A DNA stretch of 64,000 bases from Panagrolaimus kolymaensis (GCA_028622995.1 JAJQJQ010000045.1:248001-312000), one strand, 5' to 3'; shown: positions 25,701-35,623, counted from the first letter of the stretch. The notes: generated from the sequence alone by a model not told the origin. Numbers and translations: made by a program.

Positions 25701-28700
25701 CACATTTAAGCTTTCATACCATGGACGATCGTCTTCCATCCTATCTTGGGTGTTCATAGCTATAAGTGAAGCTTTTCCAATAATCTGACCCTTTTGTACA
25801 AATAGCCGTTTATCCGAAGTGTTAGTAATATCAAGGCAACTATATCCTTCTGTAAAACTACCTTTGTGGCCAAGTTTAATGTCTCTCAATGTACATTTCA
25901 AGAAAACCACTCCATTGATACGAGCTCTTACTCGAACTCTTACTTTCGAATTTGGTTGGATTACTTCGTCCTCGCAAACTCTAATATCATAACTTTGATA
26001 ATTTGATCGGATTACTTCGTCCTCACAAATATCATAACCATTAAAATCTTCGTTTGATTGGGTTACTTCGCCCTCACAAACTTCAACATTAACAAACTCT
26101 TTGTTTGATTGGGTTACTTCGCCCTCACAAACTTCATCATTAACAAACTCTTTGTTTGATTGGGTTACTTCGCCCTCACAAACTTCATCATTAACACCTT
26201 TAAAGCCATTATTTATCGTTAATGCTCGAGGATTTCCATTGTTTACACCTTCGTTTCCATAGCTTATTGGTCGCTGATTTCCGTTAAAGTTGTTGTTATC
26301 ATTCTTTGGATAACTTAACCTTTTATTTCCTTCAGAATGATCTTGATATCGTGATGTAAAAGATACCTTTCGAGCAAGTTCAATGCCAATAACAAGTTCT
26401 CTTAAAACCAAGTAAGACTCTGCTATTTGAGGTAATATGATGTTTTGATATGATAAATCACGATCATTTTGAGTTATACGTATGAGGATTTTCTTCAACT
26501 CATCGTTTGCTCCCATCTTATCACCCGCAAAAGCTTCTGCTACCTTGTTTTCAACTTCAAGGAAAAATTCTGCATAACTTTGACCAAATGGTTTTCTCAA
26601 CCGATCCAGCCCAGCGCGAGCAGTGAACATTCTTATTGAGCTATCAGAACCCAACGCATTAAGAAGTTGCTTCTTTACCTTTTCATAACAATGAGTTTGC
26701 GCATAAATATTATAATGATGCTGTTGCAAATCAGACGGTAGATAGTGGGCCAAAAGTTCAGCTTTATCGTCACCGCCAATACCATTACGATCTGTTGATG
26801 ATTCGAAAGTTTGTAAATAACGTTCAAATTCACCACGAGTTTTACCTGTAAACTTTGATGGCATAGGCCATTTCGAGTTGACCGCTTTAGGTTCTTTCAA
26901 TCGATTTGTTTCAATAGGAGCATGACTATCTTTAGGTGGAATACCAGTATCAGAAAATGGTGCAAGTGGAGGTTTATTTTGACTCACATTGCTTGCATTT
27001 GTCAATTGAGGTTCAAGGCGCCTACTACTTTGAGATTGTTTATCTGCAACCATGTCATTCACTTCATAAACCAATTTCCGGTTCTGATTTTGTAATGCTG
27101 TCATCTTATTACACAATTCAAAGACACTTTTGCAATCCCATAAAGCAAGTTTAGCTTTTTCCATCTCCGAAAGATTACCAGTTTTCGCATTTAGCATGGC
27201 TTCATCTGTCATTCTTTTAACATGATCCTTTAAATCTGCAACTTGATTTTCGAGTGAAAGGTTGTATGTACTAACGCTATCAAACTCGTCCATCTTGTCA
27301 AAAAGTTTATCTTGGAGTTTTTCAAGCTCTTCATTGCCTTCCATAACCCAATTTCCAACCGATGATGCATCATGAACTAAAAGTTGTTCGATCTCATCTA
27401 CCAAGCCTTGTGGAATAGCATATTTTTGGTGCTTCATGGCAACCAAATCTTCGTTTTGCTTTACAATGCAATCTTTTAACTTTGTACAACTGTGGTTGCT
27501 CGATTTAATGAACAATTCAACTTGTTTTCCTTGGTCAATTCGATGTTGTTTAGCAAGTTCTATTGTGCTAACAACTACCACGCCTGGTGTTTCATCCACT
27601 TGCTTGTGCTGGTTATCTTCAGCATGTTCCGCAAGTCTTGCATCCGTATCATTTGCCCCTTTATGTTGTTCATCCGCTGTGGGAATTCCAACATTACCAA
27701 CTCCAATAGTCAAAATTCCTCGAGCAGTACAAGTACCACTTGAGCCGGTGGGCCCTCCATGTCGTATAGGGACGATGGTAATAGGGACAGATGCTGTAAT
27801 TGTCTCGTTTGACATAAATGAGGAATACATAAGTTTTCTTATATGTATTACAACAATGAGAAACACAATAACCAAATAAGTTGATTACCGATTACTACTT
27901 TGAGTAAGGTAATAAACTACAGCAACGAGCTTACACACACGCGAAGATATAAAAAGAAGTTTATTATTAAAACTACACAAAACCAGGAACAAACAAATAA
28001 ATAAATAGGAATTTAGCAGCAGAACACAATAGTTGAGAATGATGACCAACAATGAAATGAAGATGAATAAAATAAGCAAGCATTAGATTGGCATAGAGAC
28101 ATACGAAGCCAATGATTGATGATGGAAGAAGAATGAAGAAAGAGAGAATAATGTGGATTGAGGTCATCCATATGACACATTTTGAAAATTAATTTATTTT
28201 GTTTTATGTTTTTTTGTGGCTTCGATAATTTATTGTATTTTTGAGTTTTACAAAATTAAATGCAAATTTTATGAGTGACAAAAGCATTCTCAAAAAAATA
28301 TAACAACAAACGCAAACAAGTAAAAAAATCACAAAATAAATTATACAAATTCTCAAAAATAAAATTTCTGGAACTATTTTTATTACTTAAAAAATCTGTA
28401 AAAAAATACCTCCAATTTATTTTTGCATTTTATATGTAATTTCATTTTTTAGTAATTATATGGAATGGGCTCCACCCGTGAGAATAATAGCAGCCGTAAC
28501 ATTATTTGCATCCACATTAGATTTATTAGCGGATTTTTTATTATGTGCAAGAATTTATGAAATGTTACCACATTTTGTAACTGAAATAGCAAAAAATTGT
28601 GCATATGGTTATTTCTTTTTTACGGGTGTTTCAGTTTTTGTTTATGTTTTTGAAATGGTGGATGTTTGTTTAACTTTAAAATATGATGAAGAAAATGTAT

Positions 28701-29402
28701 TTTATGCGAGATTAGCGAAATCATTAGTTTTAACTTTGGAGGAAGTTCCGTTACCTGGATTTTTATATATTTTATTTACCAGTGAACCTAGATTATCTTT
28801 GGCAAGTCCTGTGCATATTTCTTCATGGATTAAATTGATTACTCTTACTTGGGGAATTGTGAAATTTACTAAACTTCGATTCTTTTGGCCTTTTTTGCCT
28901 CTCAATCCTAAACATGATAGAGAGTAAGTTTTCTTTGTTGTTGCTTTAAGATAGTATTTGATTAAATGTACATTTTTTAAATTTTAAATTTTTACTTCAA
29001 AACTCGCCAAAATTTGTAATTCTAAAATATTTTTGGCTTTCTTCAGATATTTATTTTTAATTAAATTCTTGACAAACTGAAATTATTATAGAATTTTTTG
29101 CAAAGAAAGTCACTGTAACAGCCATTTTAAAAATCTTAAATGAAATTTAAAAAACTTTCGAATCAAAAGCAGTTTCTGGAAATTTAAGAAAATTTTTAAA
29201 AAATTCTTCAAAAAAATAAAATTTTATATATTTATTTATTTTTAGTGAAAATGTTCGCCGATGTTTTACTTTTACTAAATATCGAATTGCTATGGTTATT
29301 GTAAACATATTTCATATGTTAGCTATTTTTATTGTAGTCAATAATTTAATTGAATCTGGCAAAGGTGGTCGACCCATCACTGTTCAAGGTCCTGGAACAT
29401 AA
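22763..29402 (+). CDS. multi-TM membrane protein with a 5.65-kb first intron
   Basis: Three exons: 22763-22800, 28453-28923, 29246-29402; 221 codons. Exon 1 encodes MGRRLIFDDDKQ and ends in phase 2 at a GTAAGT donor. Exon 2 restores frame exactly as Asn-Asn-Tyr-Met-Glu-Trp, which supports joining them across the long intron. Hydrophobic segments lie at about 25-45, 60-85, 108-125, 135-155 and 185-205. The ends are polar, with a short tail GGRPITVQGPGT. I do not recognise the family. The intron hosts a structured repeat (22947-23170) and a whole LTR element (24512-28177), both antisense. If exon 1 were wrong, translation could start at the Met five codons into exon 2 with little loss. Confidence 0.7.
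22947..23170 (-). repeat. structured intronic repeat, copy A (variant head)
   Basis: Minus orientation. The 3' module (22955-23030) carries GAATGCGCGC, a GCACTGATTTCGGCC block and AGTCATTC, as in the copies at 47 and 56 kb. It folds with CTGATTT pairing AAATCAG. The head differs from the other copies. A long stem (GGCCTCGCTTAA at 23112-23123 against TTAAGCGGGCC at 23157-23167) encloses a tRNA-like box-A block, TAGTATAGTGGTTGACGGCGC. Inside it TATAGTG can pair with CACTATA. It lies in the first intron of the 22763-29402 gene, antisense to that gene. Confidence 0.75.
24512..24929 (-). repeat. 3' LTR
   Basis: 418 bases, same length as and apparently identical to 27760-28177. Short terminal inverted bases TGTC...GACA. 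On the element strand an AATAAA-like polyadenylation signal can be read near 24716-24721. Confidence 0.92.
24930..24946 (-). other. polypurine tract of the LTR element
   Basis: On the element strand it reads AAGAGAGGGAGGCGGCG and directly abuts the 3' LTR, the expected place for the plus-strand primer. It overlaps the region just past the ORF stop. Confidence 0.7.
24945..27875 (-). CDS. gag-like polyprotein ORF, up to 976 aa, starting inside the 5' LTR
   Basis: The frame is open from 27875, within the 5' LTR, through the primer-binding region into the interior. A likelier start is the Met of MSNETITA, about 20 codons in, still inside the LTR. Residues 150-290 look coiled-coil-rich. Residues about 340-510 resemble a Gypsy-type capsid (KWPMPSKFTGKTRGEFERYL, then LLAHYLPSDLQQ and later VENKVAEAF). 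A 17-residue Cys-containing tandem repeat follows where a zinc knuckle would normally be. Next comes a stretch ending NTSDKRLFVQKGQIIG, which recalls the segment between protease and reverse transcriptase in Gypsy pol. The final 250 residues are Lys-rich. No DTG protease context and no YxDD motif are present. The coding frame has no stop or frameshift, consistent with recent activity. Confidence 0.85.
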   Translation of the reverse strand: MVIVFLIVVIHIRKLMYSSFMSNETITASVPITIVPIRHGGPTGSSGTCTARGILTIGVGNVGIPTADEQHKGANDTDARLAEHAEDNQHKQVDETPGVVVVSTIELAKQHRIDQGKQVELFIKSSNHSCTKLKDCIVKQNEDLVAMKHQKYAIPQGLVDEIEQLLVHDASSVGNWVMEGNEELEKLQDKLFDKMDEFDSVSTYNLSLENQVADLKDHVKRMTDEAMLNAKTGNLSEMEKAKLALWDCKSVFELCNKMTALQNQNRKLVYEVNDMVADKQSQSSRRLEPQLTNASNVSQNKPPLAPFSDTGIPPKDSHAPIETNRLKEPKAVNSKWPMPSKFTGKTRGEFERYLQTFESSTDRNGIGGDDKAELLAHYLPSDLQQHHYNIYAQTHCYEKVKKQLLNALGSDSSIRMFTARAGLDRLRKPFGQSYAEFFLEVENKVAEAFAGDKMGANDELKKILIRITQNDRDLSYQNIILPQIAESYLVLRELVIGIELARKVSFTSRYQDHSEGNKRLSYPKNDNNNFNGNQRPISYGNEGVNNGNPRALTINNGFKGVNDEVCEGEVTQSNKEFVNDEVCEGEVTQSNKEFVNVEVCEGEVTQSNEDFNGYDICEDEVIRSNYQSYDIRVCEDEVIQPNSKVRVRVRARINGVVFLKCTLRDIKLGHKGSFTEGYSCLDITNTSDKRLFVQKGQIIGKASLIAMNTQDRMEDDRPWYESLNVNADTLPVINNHIGYYREQRRTSSVEQAATNQSSCKKETDERIRRKIDSLPEGTDKPTIAQSHKSLNKNVDHLPTVKKKVLFVSFKVNHSKLKAKEKGRVDTTARADSSRKEKENAGMETPDKHYQYSKTHGSGRKQTRRNVLKFQNGMINSTADNNKEMSTKLNDQEHGKGCCNVIKEREMKVIDVKKGKQICSSKKLVKKDARMVKTDVMISKEYLKDATRPSSDQPSKFKIYGKLNNADRYVSIDEDVD
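25960..26205 (-). repeat. 51-bp coding tandem repeat (17 aa) inside the gag-like ORF
   Basis: Unit consensus (VND)EVCEGEVTQSNKEF, repeated about five times. The first copies are nearly identical at the DNA level with a 51-bp period. The later ones degenerate to ICEDEVIRSN and VCEDEVIQPN. Each unit keeps one Cys and an acidic core. Confidence 0.85.
27742..27759 (-). other. primer-binding-like site of the LTR element
   Basis: Immediately after the 5' LTR the element strand reads TGGAGGGCCCACCGG. TGG at this point is the usual complement of a tRNA 3' CCA. The tRNA itself is not identified. The gag-like frame reads through this site without a stop. Confidence 0.6.
27760..28177 (-). repeat. 5' LTR
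   Basis: 418 bases, apparently identical to 24512-24929. It contains the putative start codons of the gag-like ORF at 27875 and nearer the inner edge. Confidence 0.92.
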
Positions 29403-29747
29403 TACATGCATACCGTGACTGAATTAAAAGAAAGCTTCAAACCAAAAACAAAGTTTCAAAAGTGCCAAAAAAGAAATTGAATTCAAAAAATGGGTAGCAT
29501 TAAAAATTATTTTCACTATTGTCATTTTTCTTAGTCTTTGCTAGTTTTTTTTTGTAAAGTTTTTCTTTTATAAATAAAATATTATTTTTAAATCAATGAA
29601 ATAAATAACAAACAAAAAAAAGAGTTATGAAATAAAAAACAAAACAATACAAAAAAATCAAGCTTTTGAAGTTGTTTGAATATTAATTTTAATTTTTTTT
29701 CTTCATCGATAGTAGTATGCCGGCTGCTATTATGGAATAGCATGTTC
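29403..29747. other. short convergent intergenic stretch
   Basis: Lies between the plus-strand multi-TM gene and the remnant end of the minus-strand LRR gene. Poly-A/T runs consistent with opposing 3' UTRs; nothing else seen. Confidence 0.5.
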
Positions 29748-30104
29748 TCATTTTTTATAGAAATAAATTCTAACCACAATGGTTAGAAAAATGGTAATAA
29801 TTGCTACGATGGCAATGGTGATTATCAAATAATTAGATGTGTATAAATTATTTGGCGGTGGATTGGCGGGGCACAATAAATTTGTGGAAATATTAAACAA
29901 TTCTCTCCCTTTAAATTCTGGAGGGTATAAGCATTTCATTTTATTTTTACTTTCGGTAGAAAATGAAGCTTTAAAATCATTAATTAACCATGCCAATGAA
30001 CAATTACAAGTAAATGGATTATGTTCAACATAGATACCAGTATTATTCCAATTTAATAATTTTTCTGAGATTGTTTGCAAATTACAATGGCGAATATTTT
30101 GAAA
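29748..30104 (-). pseudogene. out-of-frame 3' remnant of the LRR gene (LRRCT plus TM segment)
   Basis: In another frame from the upstream LRR exon, this stretch still encodes the end of an LRR unit (ISEKLLNWNN), an LRR C-terminal cap (NPFTCNCSLAWLINDF) and a TM helix (LIITIAIVAIITIFLTIVV) with a short basic tail. The plus-strand paralog at 63602-64000 shows the intact reading up to the window edge. Relative to it, about 80 bases are missing near 30100, which shifts frame. The remnant is probably no longer translated as part of the protein, unless the break is an assembly error. Confidence 0.75.
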
Positions 30105-33031
30105 GATAAATATTTTTGAGATTTGGCAAATTACAAAAAGTACAGTCTTCAACAGTTGAAAATTCATTGTAATCCATATTTAAATTTTCTAATTTGGTGT
30201 TATTTTCAAATTGGTTTTTGACCAAAGTTGTAAGTTTGTTTTGGTCCATTCGCAAATGTTTAAGATTTTGAAGATGGTAGAAAGCTTTTGGAATTGTTGT
30301 GATATAATTTTGTGTTAAAAGGAGAGTTTTCAAATTTCTAAAAATTTAATATTAATTAACTAAAATCTTAACAAAATATGCTTACTTGAGATGAATAAAT
30401 ACGGCATCGTTAAAATTTTTAATTTTGCATCCAACTAAATTCAAACTATGTAAATTTGCTAAAAATTCAGGAAATATATTTTCTGGTAAAGCAAAATCAA
30501 TTTTTTCATTAAATTCCAAATTTAAATGAGTCAATTTTGTTAAATGCATAAAACCAATGGAATTTAAATTTGGAAAAATATTGAAACCCAAATTTAAATG
30601 CAATAATTTTGCACCAACGCTTTTAGTTAAAACTCCATCGGAAATATTTGTTAATTTTTGATAAATCAGTTGCAAAGTTCTTAAAGAAATAAAATTATCA
30701 AATGTTCCATTTTCAATATGCAAATAATCGTGATTAGCTTCATTGAAATTAAAAATTAATTCAGTGATTTTTTGTTCTCGACCTGGCAATAATTTGTCCT
30801 TAAAAAACCATAGTTTTCGAGTTTTATGCAAATTTTGAAAGGCTTACCTTTTTTAAACTTTTTATTCCAAAATGATCAAATTTTGCTATTTTTAAAATAA
30901 AATCTGGATCCATTATTTGAATATTTCCAGGATGGTTGAAATTTTCAAATCCAACTCCATCCGAACATACAAGATTGTGGCCTTCGCAAATGCAATTTGT
31001 CTCTGGAAAAAATTATAAAACACCGATATAAAATATGCAAATTTTTAGTTTTTTAGGTGGTGCAAACCTGTTTCTTCATTTTCGCCGCAAACATAAATAA
31101 TTTCAGTATCATCATCAATTTCATCATTATTGGTGGAATTACAAAATTCATCTGGGACGCGAAGCAAAGAAATGCCATAAAAATTTGGTGGTTCATGACA
31201 AATAAAAAATCCGTTGTGAAGGAATTCATCCCTTCCTTCTTCATCCATGCCACCATAACCATCATTTGTTTTCAAATGTTTAATAGATTTTTTATAAATT
31301 GAATTAAAAGATTTTAAATCATTAAGTAACCAAGCCATCGAACAATTGCATGTAAATGGAACCGAATCAATTTCCATGATTTCAATGTTTTTCCATTCCA
31401 ATAATTTTTCTGGTAAAACTTCGATGGCGGTAAACCAAATAGTAAAATGCTTGATTGGTGGAGCTTCCCTGGTACTGATTGAGCCAAATGCATTTTCATG
31501 AATATATTTTAATGCAGGATTAAAACCCAAATTAATTTTTGTTAATTTTTTTTGCCCACAAAATGCACAATCTTTTATGGATTCTATGGCATAAGAACTT
31601 ATGGATAATACTTCCAAATTTGATAATGTCTTTATGCTTGTTGGAATTGAAGTTACATCAGATTCAGAAAATTTAAGATGCAATTCTTTAAGATTTCTGG
31701 AAAATATGTGCTTGTTATTTTTTCCGATTTTCTTGGTTGTTGAATTTTTTGAAAGAAAAAAAACATTAAAATCGTTTTGAACTTAAAATTTTTTAAACAA
31801 TTCTTTTTTTTATTATCAAAATATGAAGTTTATTTCAACCGAATTTTTGGTCTTGCAAGGAAAAATACAAAAAAGTAAGTGCTTTAACAAATAAAATATT
31901 TTTGCTTCTGAGACGACTAAATATTTCTTTTTAATTAAATATAAACTTACATAAGATTTTTGAAAAAATCATCTCTTAAATCCGTTAGTTTGCAATATTT
32001 TAAACTTAAAAATTTTAAATTTGATAAACCTTCAGGAAATATAGTTGAACCACCCAAAGCTAAAGCATGATTGTTACCCAAATCAAGTTTATTTAATTTT
32101 GTGTAATTTTGAAATATTTTTAATTCCATTGTTTCCATTCCACAAAAACTTAAATATAATTCTTTTAAAGTTTTTCCAAGTTTTGGGGTTAATATTCCTT
32201 CATGAATTTCTTTTAATGTTGGATTATGAGATAGGCTTAATTTTTTTAGATTAACAAGTTTATCGAAAGTTCCATTTTCGATAAAATTAATAAAACCTCG
32301 ATCAAATATTAATTCTTCGATGGTATTTTCATGCCCGGGCAAAATTGAATCCTAAAAACATAAATTTTTTAGTTAATATTAGTTTTTAATTATAAAAGCA
32401 AAAAATACTCACTTTTTTCAAGCTTTGAATAGCATTATTCGTAAAAATAGCCTTTTTTACAGTAAAGTTAGCTTTAAGAATTGTAAGATTTGTATGAATA
32501 ATTGGCATGTGTCTTCTTCCATCATTGTAACAATCAAATATATTGTATTTTTTACATTTGCAAAGTTTATCTGAAGTAAAAAAAATAAAAGTAGATTAAA
32601 ATTGGGGTTAATAAATTTATTTAAAAAAATAGGTTTGAAAACTTACTTATTGTTTTATCATCATCATCATTTTTATCGCCGCAAGCATAAATTCCAATAT
32701 TTTCCACAGCTTGAGAAGCAGCATTTTTTTCTTCAGCGGCAAGATCGCTTTTATTTAGCTTTAGGATGTCTGTTGTTGGGTGTGGCGCTTCAAAATTTGC
32801 TTCATAATCATCAAGGATTTTTATAGTTATATTGCTTTTAATAGGCTGCTTAATGACACGTCCAACTACAAGTGGCTCTCCGACATTTTCAGAAGGGCCA
32901 TAATCGTCGCCATCGGGATCGCCACAATCCTCAACATAATCTTTTTCTTCACTATCACAAAAACCAATTGATAATAAATAGCAGACGAGGAAGGTAGCGT
33001 AAAATAATTTTCGAATAGGAAGTGGCTTCAT
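30082..33031 (-). CDS. two-unit extracellular LRR protein, truncated before its TM segment
   Basis: Seven exons: 33031-32647, 32570-32413, 32351-31951, 31696-31068, 31002-30848, 30798-30386, 30337-30082; 798 codons ending at a premature stop. Signal peptide (LFYATFLVCYLLSIGFCD), then an acidic disordered region. Two repeated units follow, each made of a Cys-X-Cys LRRNT-like exon (CKCKKYNIFDC; CICEGHNLVC), an LRR exon starting with ILPGHE or LLPGRE, and an LRR exon. Unit 1 ends in an LRRCT cap (FTCNCSMAWLLNDL); unit 2 is cut before its cap. Each unit uses the same intron phases (1, 0, 2), so the gene arose by tandem duplication of a three-exon block. Membrane receptor or adhesion-like by family; the break predicts a secreted product. 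The inverted paralog starts at 60956. Confidence 0.82.
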
Positions 33032-33729
33032 TTTAGAGAAAAAAAATTTCTAACAACTTTTTTTTTGAATAAACTCAAAAAAAAAAAAGAAAAAAAACTT
33101 GAGAGAAAATGAATAATCAAATTATGTCTTTCAGCCGCCATCATTCAATCTACCAAAATATATTTTTCTCATGCAATTTTTTGGATGGCACTAAAAAGAA
33201 TAGGTGAACAATCTCAAATCAAATCTTTTGTGTTTTTTGAGTGAGGGTCAAAACGCCCAAAAAAAATCAAGATAATACTACCCTAAAAGCCTTTTTATTG
33301 ACCAATCTATTTTATGAGATGAGAGAGATTAATTTTTTTAAAGATTTCTATTTTTGATTCCTAATGATCAGCTTTTGGATTTTTGCAAACCCTGTATTTT
33401 TCGACTAAAAACTTGTATGTAGTTTACATTGACATTGTTATTTAAAAAGTTAAAACCACTTTTTTCCTTGTTATACAAAAACTACTTTTTGCACGTTTTC
33501 ATAGCAATTTTTAATTACAAATTATTTACGCTTAACTGAATCCTTGGAAAAAAACATAGATACAAAACTATAAACATTTTTTATTTATTTCTAAAACAGC
33601 AACAAAGATAAAAGTTCAAAAACAGCAAACAACAAAAAAATATAATTTACAATTATTAAATGTAATAAAAATCTTTCAAACAAAAAAATCACATGGCTAA
33701 ATTTAAAGGTTCAAATTGTGTATTTATTA
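33032..33729. other. intergenic region between LRR gene start and Srh receptor end
   Basis: Upstream of the LRR ATG this keeps short blocks similar to the region upstream of the inverted paralog. One is annotated separately at 33161-33193. Otherwise A/T-rich. Confidence 0.5.
33161..33193 (-). promoter_or_regulatory. promoter block conserved with the inverted LRR paralog
   Basis: On the gene strand it reads AGTGCCATCC, a short A-rich spacer, then TTGCATGAGAAAAATA. The paralog at 60737-60768 reads AGTGCCATTC, spacer, then TCGCATGAGAAAAAATA. It lies roughly 130-160 bases before the ATG here and about 190-220 in the paralog. The surrounding sequence aligns poorly, so this may be a constrained site or the best-preserved remnant of the duplication. 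Confidence 0.4.
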
Positions 33730-35089
33730 TTAGGTCACTTTGGTTATAAATGGTTTTTCAACATTAATGGAATTTATTTTTAAACCTTTGACACCTGGAG
33801 ATGGAGTGCGTAAAGCTGCAAAAAAAAAGATAATGATCATCAAAACTTTAAAACAAAAAACAAAACAATATAAATTTTATTTGCAAAGTAAAAACTCTTT
33901 CTTAAAATTATTCCGATGTCAAATTTTTTTTAAAAATTGTCTCGCCGCAAAACATTTTAAATTTTTATTTTTTGCCTGTTTTTTGTGTCTCAAAATACCT
34001 TTTTTACGTACTATTCGAAAGTTGTTCGCTATTCAATGGCCCAGATTGATTTCTCATTACCGCCGAACTGGGCGCCACAGAAGAATCCATAGTTACATTA
34101 GTTTCAGGGATTCTAAAGATCAGCGATAAAACTATTCTTCGATATGGCCCAATTAAAGCTATCGTTCCACAATAACTTATCCATCCATGAGAGACCATAA
34201 TAATATTTAAAACCATCATAAAAAGTGGCGACTTTACATTTAACCATAAAGCTACAGTATACCCAAGCATGGGAAAGGCATAAAAAATGAGCATCATAAT
34301 AGTTTTAAATATAAATGCACGTAACATCATTTTTTCACGCATATACGTTGTGTGAGAGACCACATCTCGAGTGGTTGTAATTACATTGGATACAATTACA
34401 GTATAATAAAATCCAAGAAAAAATAAAAGTACTGATGATCCAAGTTCAAAAAAACCCAAAAAATATGATGCTGGATTGAGATTTGCAACGAAAGATAAAA
34501 TAATTGTCGTCTCGCTTTGAGACAATAAATCTTTGATAAAACTACTATCATTTCGGGATAAAGCATAATTTTTAAATTCATTAAAATTATTTACAGAAAA
34601 TGGAACCAAAAATAATGCAATAGCAATCAAAAATCCAAGATAACAAAAATATGATATAATTAATCTTTTACCCGTTCGTCCAAAATTAGATAAAAATGAA
34701 TTTGATTGTAAATTAGAAAATTGAAAAACTAATAATAAAATTGTGCAAAGTTCAGAATTGGTTAATACAATTAAAGCGATTTTAAAGAATTGTAAATTCG
34801 CTCCAGGACCCAAATGTTTCAAAACTCCAGTAATTACTCCACCAAAGAAGCCTGGAGTTAAGACGGGTGCCCAAAGGCAATATAAAATAGAATTTAGGAA
34901 TGAGGTTGTTGCACATCCAAAAAGCATATATTTATAAGCCAAATTTAGTTTCACATCGGTTCGAACAAATAATAAATATATGCAGAGAGGATACATGGAA
35001 CTAATCATTCCACAATTGACATACACGTAATAATGATATCCAGGAATAGAGCGCTGAAGTTCATCGTAATATGAATGGTCTTCGGCCAT
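33730..35089 (-). CDS. serpentine chemoreceptor, Srh type
   Basis: Two exons: 35089-34012 and 33815-33730; 387 codons. The donor AATA|GTACGT was chosen over the next in-frame stop because it alone joins the second exon in frame (LRTPSPGVKGLK). Seven hydrophobic segments can be counted from about residue 25 to 320. Family-like features are an LxYKYMLFG stretch after TM1, the AxxLTPGFFGGVITG loop, a Thr-rich third loop (SHTTYMREKMMLRAF), and the end of TM7 (SHGWISYCGTIALIGPYRR) with the SHG...PYR signature of Srh receptors. Expected in chemosensory neuron cilia. The C-terminal tail is Ser/Asn-rich. Confidence 0.85.
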
Positions 35090-35271
35090 GGTTGAAGATT
35101 TTTATATTTTTTTTCAGAGCAGAAATTTAAATATTATTATTTGTTTGCAATAAAAAATAAATGAAGTCAACAAATAATACTAATAAAACTTTGTTGAAGT
35201 GAAGCAGCGTGCATGCATCAAGAAAACATAATTGTTTGAATAAAATTTTTAGCTTTTTAAAACTTCTAAAG

Positions 35272-35615
35272 TAGGGTTGCCCTCCCCCCCCGTTTTTCAA
35301 AAAACCGGGGAACGGGGAATCGTTCGGGGAGAAAATTTTTCGGGGACGGGGAGACGGGGAGAAAAACGGGGAGGATTTTGTTCGGAGACGGGGAGACGGG
35401 GAGTAAAAAAATTTTTTTCTCGTTAATTATTAAGAAAAAAATTTTTTTCTTGTATGCTTTTCATTGCAATTTTTTTTTCGGGGAGAGAATCCTTCGGGGA
35501 CGGGGAGGCGGGGAGAAAAACGGGGAGAATTTTTTTCGGGGACGGGGAAGGGGACGGGGAACGGGGACGGGGAAACGGGGAGTCCCCGTCCCCGCGGGGG
35601 GGGAGGTCAACCCTA
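35272..35615. mobile_element. hAT-like TIR element filled with CGGGGA satellite, copy 1
   Basis: Termini TAGGGTTGCCCTCCC and its near-complement ending CAACCCTA. Flanked by a perfect 8-bp duplication TTCTAAAG (35264-35271 and 35616-35623). Eight-base target duplications are characteristic of hAT elements. The interior is mostly imperfect CGGGGA and ACGGGGAG units, broken by A/T runs. It is strikingly G-rich on the plus strand in an AT-rich genome. No transposase, so non-autonomous. Open frames across it are repeat artefacts. Confidence 0.88.
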
Positions 35616-35623
35616 TTCTAAAG

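Larger units (their letters stand above)
24512..28177 (-). mobile_element. non-autonomous LTR retrotransposon, gag-like ORF only
   Basis: Two direct repeats of 418 bases (24512-24929 and 27760-28177) appear identical on reading. They bound a 2.83-kb interior. In element orientation each LTR begins TGTCATATGG and ends ATACGACA. The flanking 4-bp duplication is CATT (24508-24511 and 28178-28181). A TGG-starting primer-binding-like site follows the 5' LTR at 27759, and a purine-rich tract precedes the 3' LTR at 24946-24930. The interior is one long gag-like ORF with no reverse transcriptase, RNase H or integrase. Mobilisation must therefore come in trans. The identical LTRs imply very recent insertion. 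Gypsy-type affinity is inferred from the capsid-like segment and the 4-bp duplication. Confidence 0.93.

Noticed and set aside
26900..26960. Retroviral-type aspartic protease from a DTG triplet in the gag-like ORF
   Set aside because: The surrounding residues (APFSDTGIPP) lack the hydrophobic flanks of a protease active site.
30085..30110. Tiny intron that would restore the LRR reading frame
   Set aside because: The only GT...AG pair there encloses about 21 bases, too short for a spliceosomal intron in these genes (shortest seen about 45).
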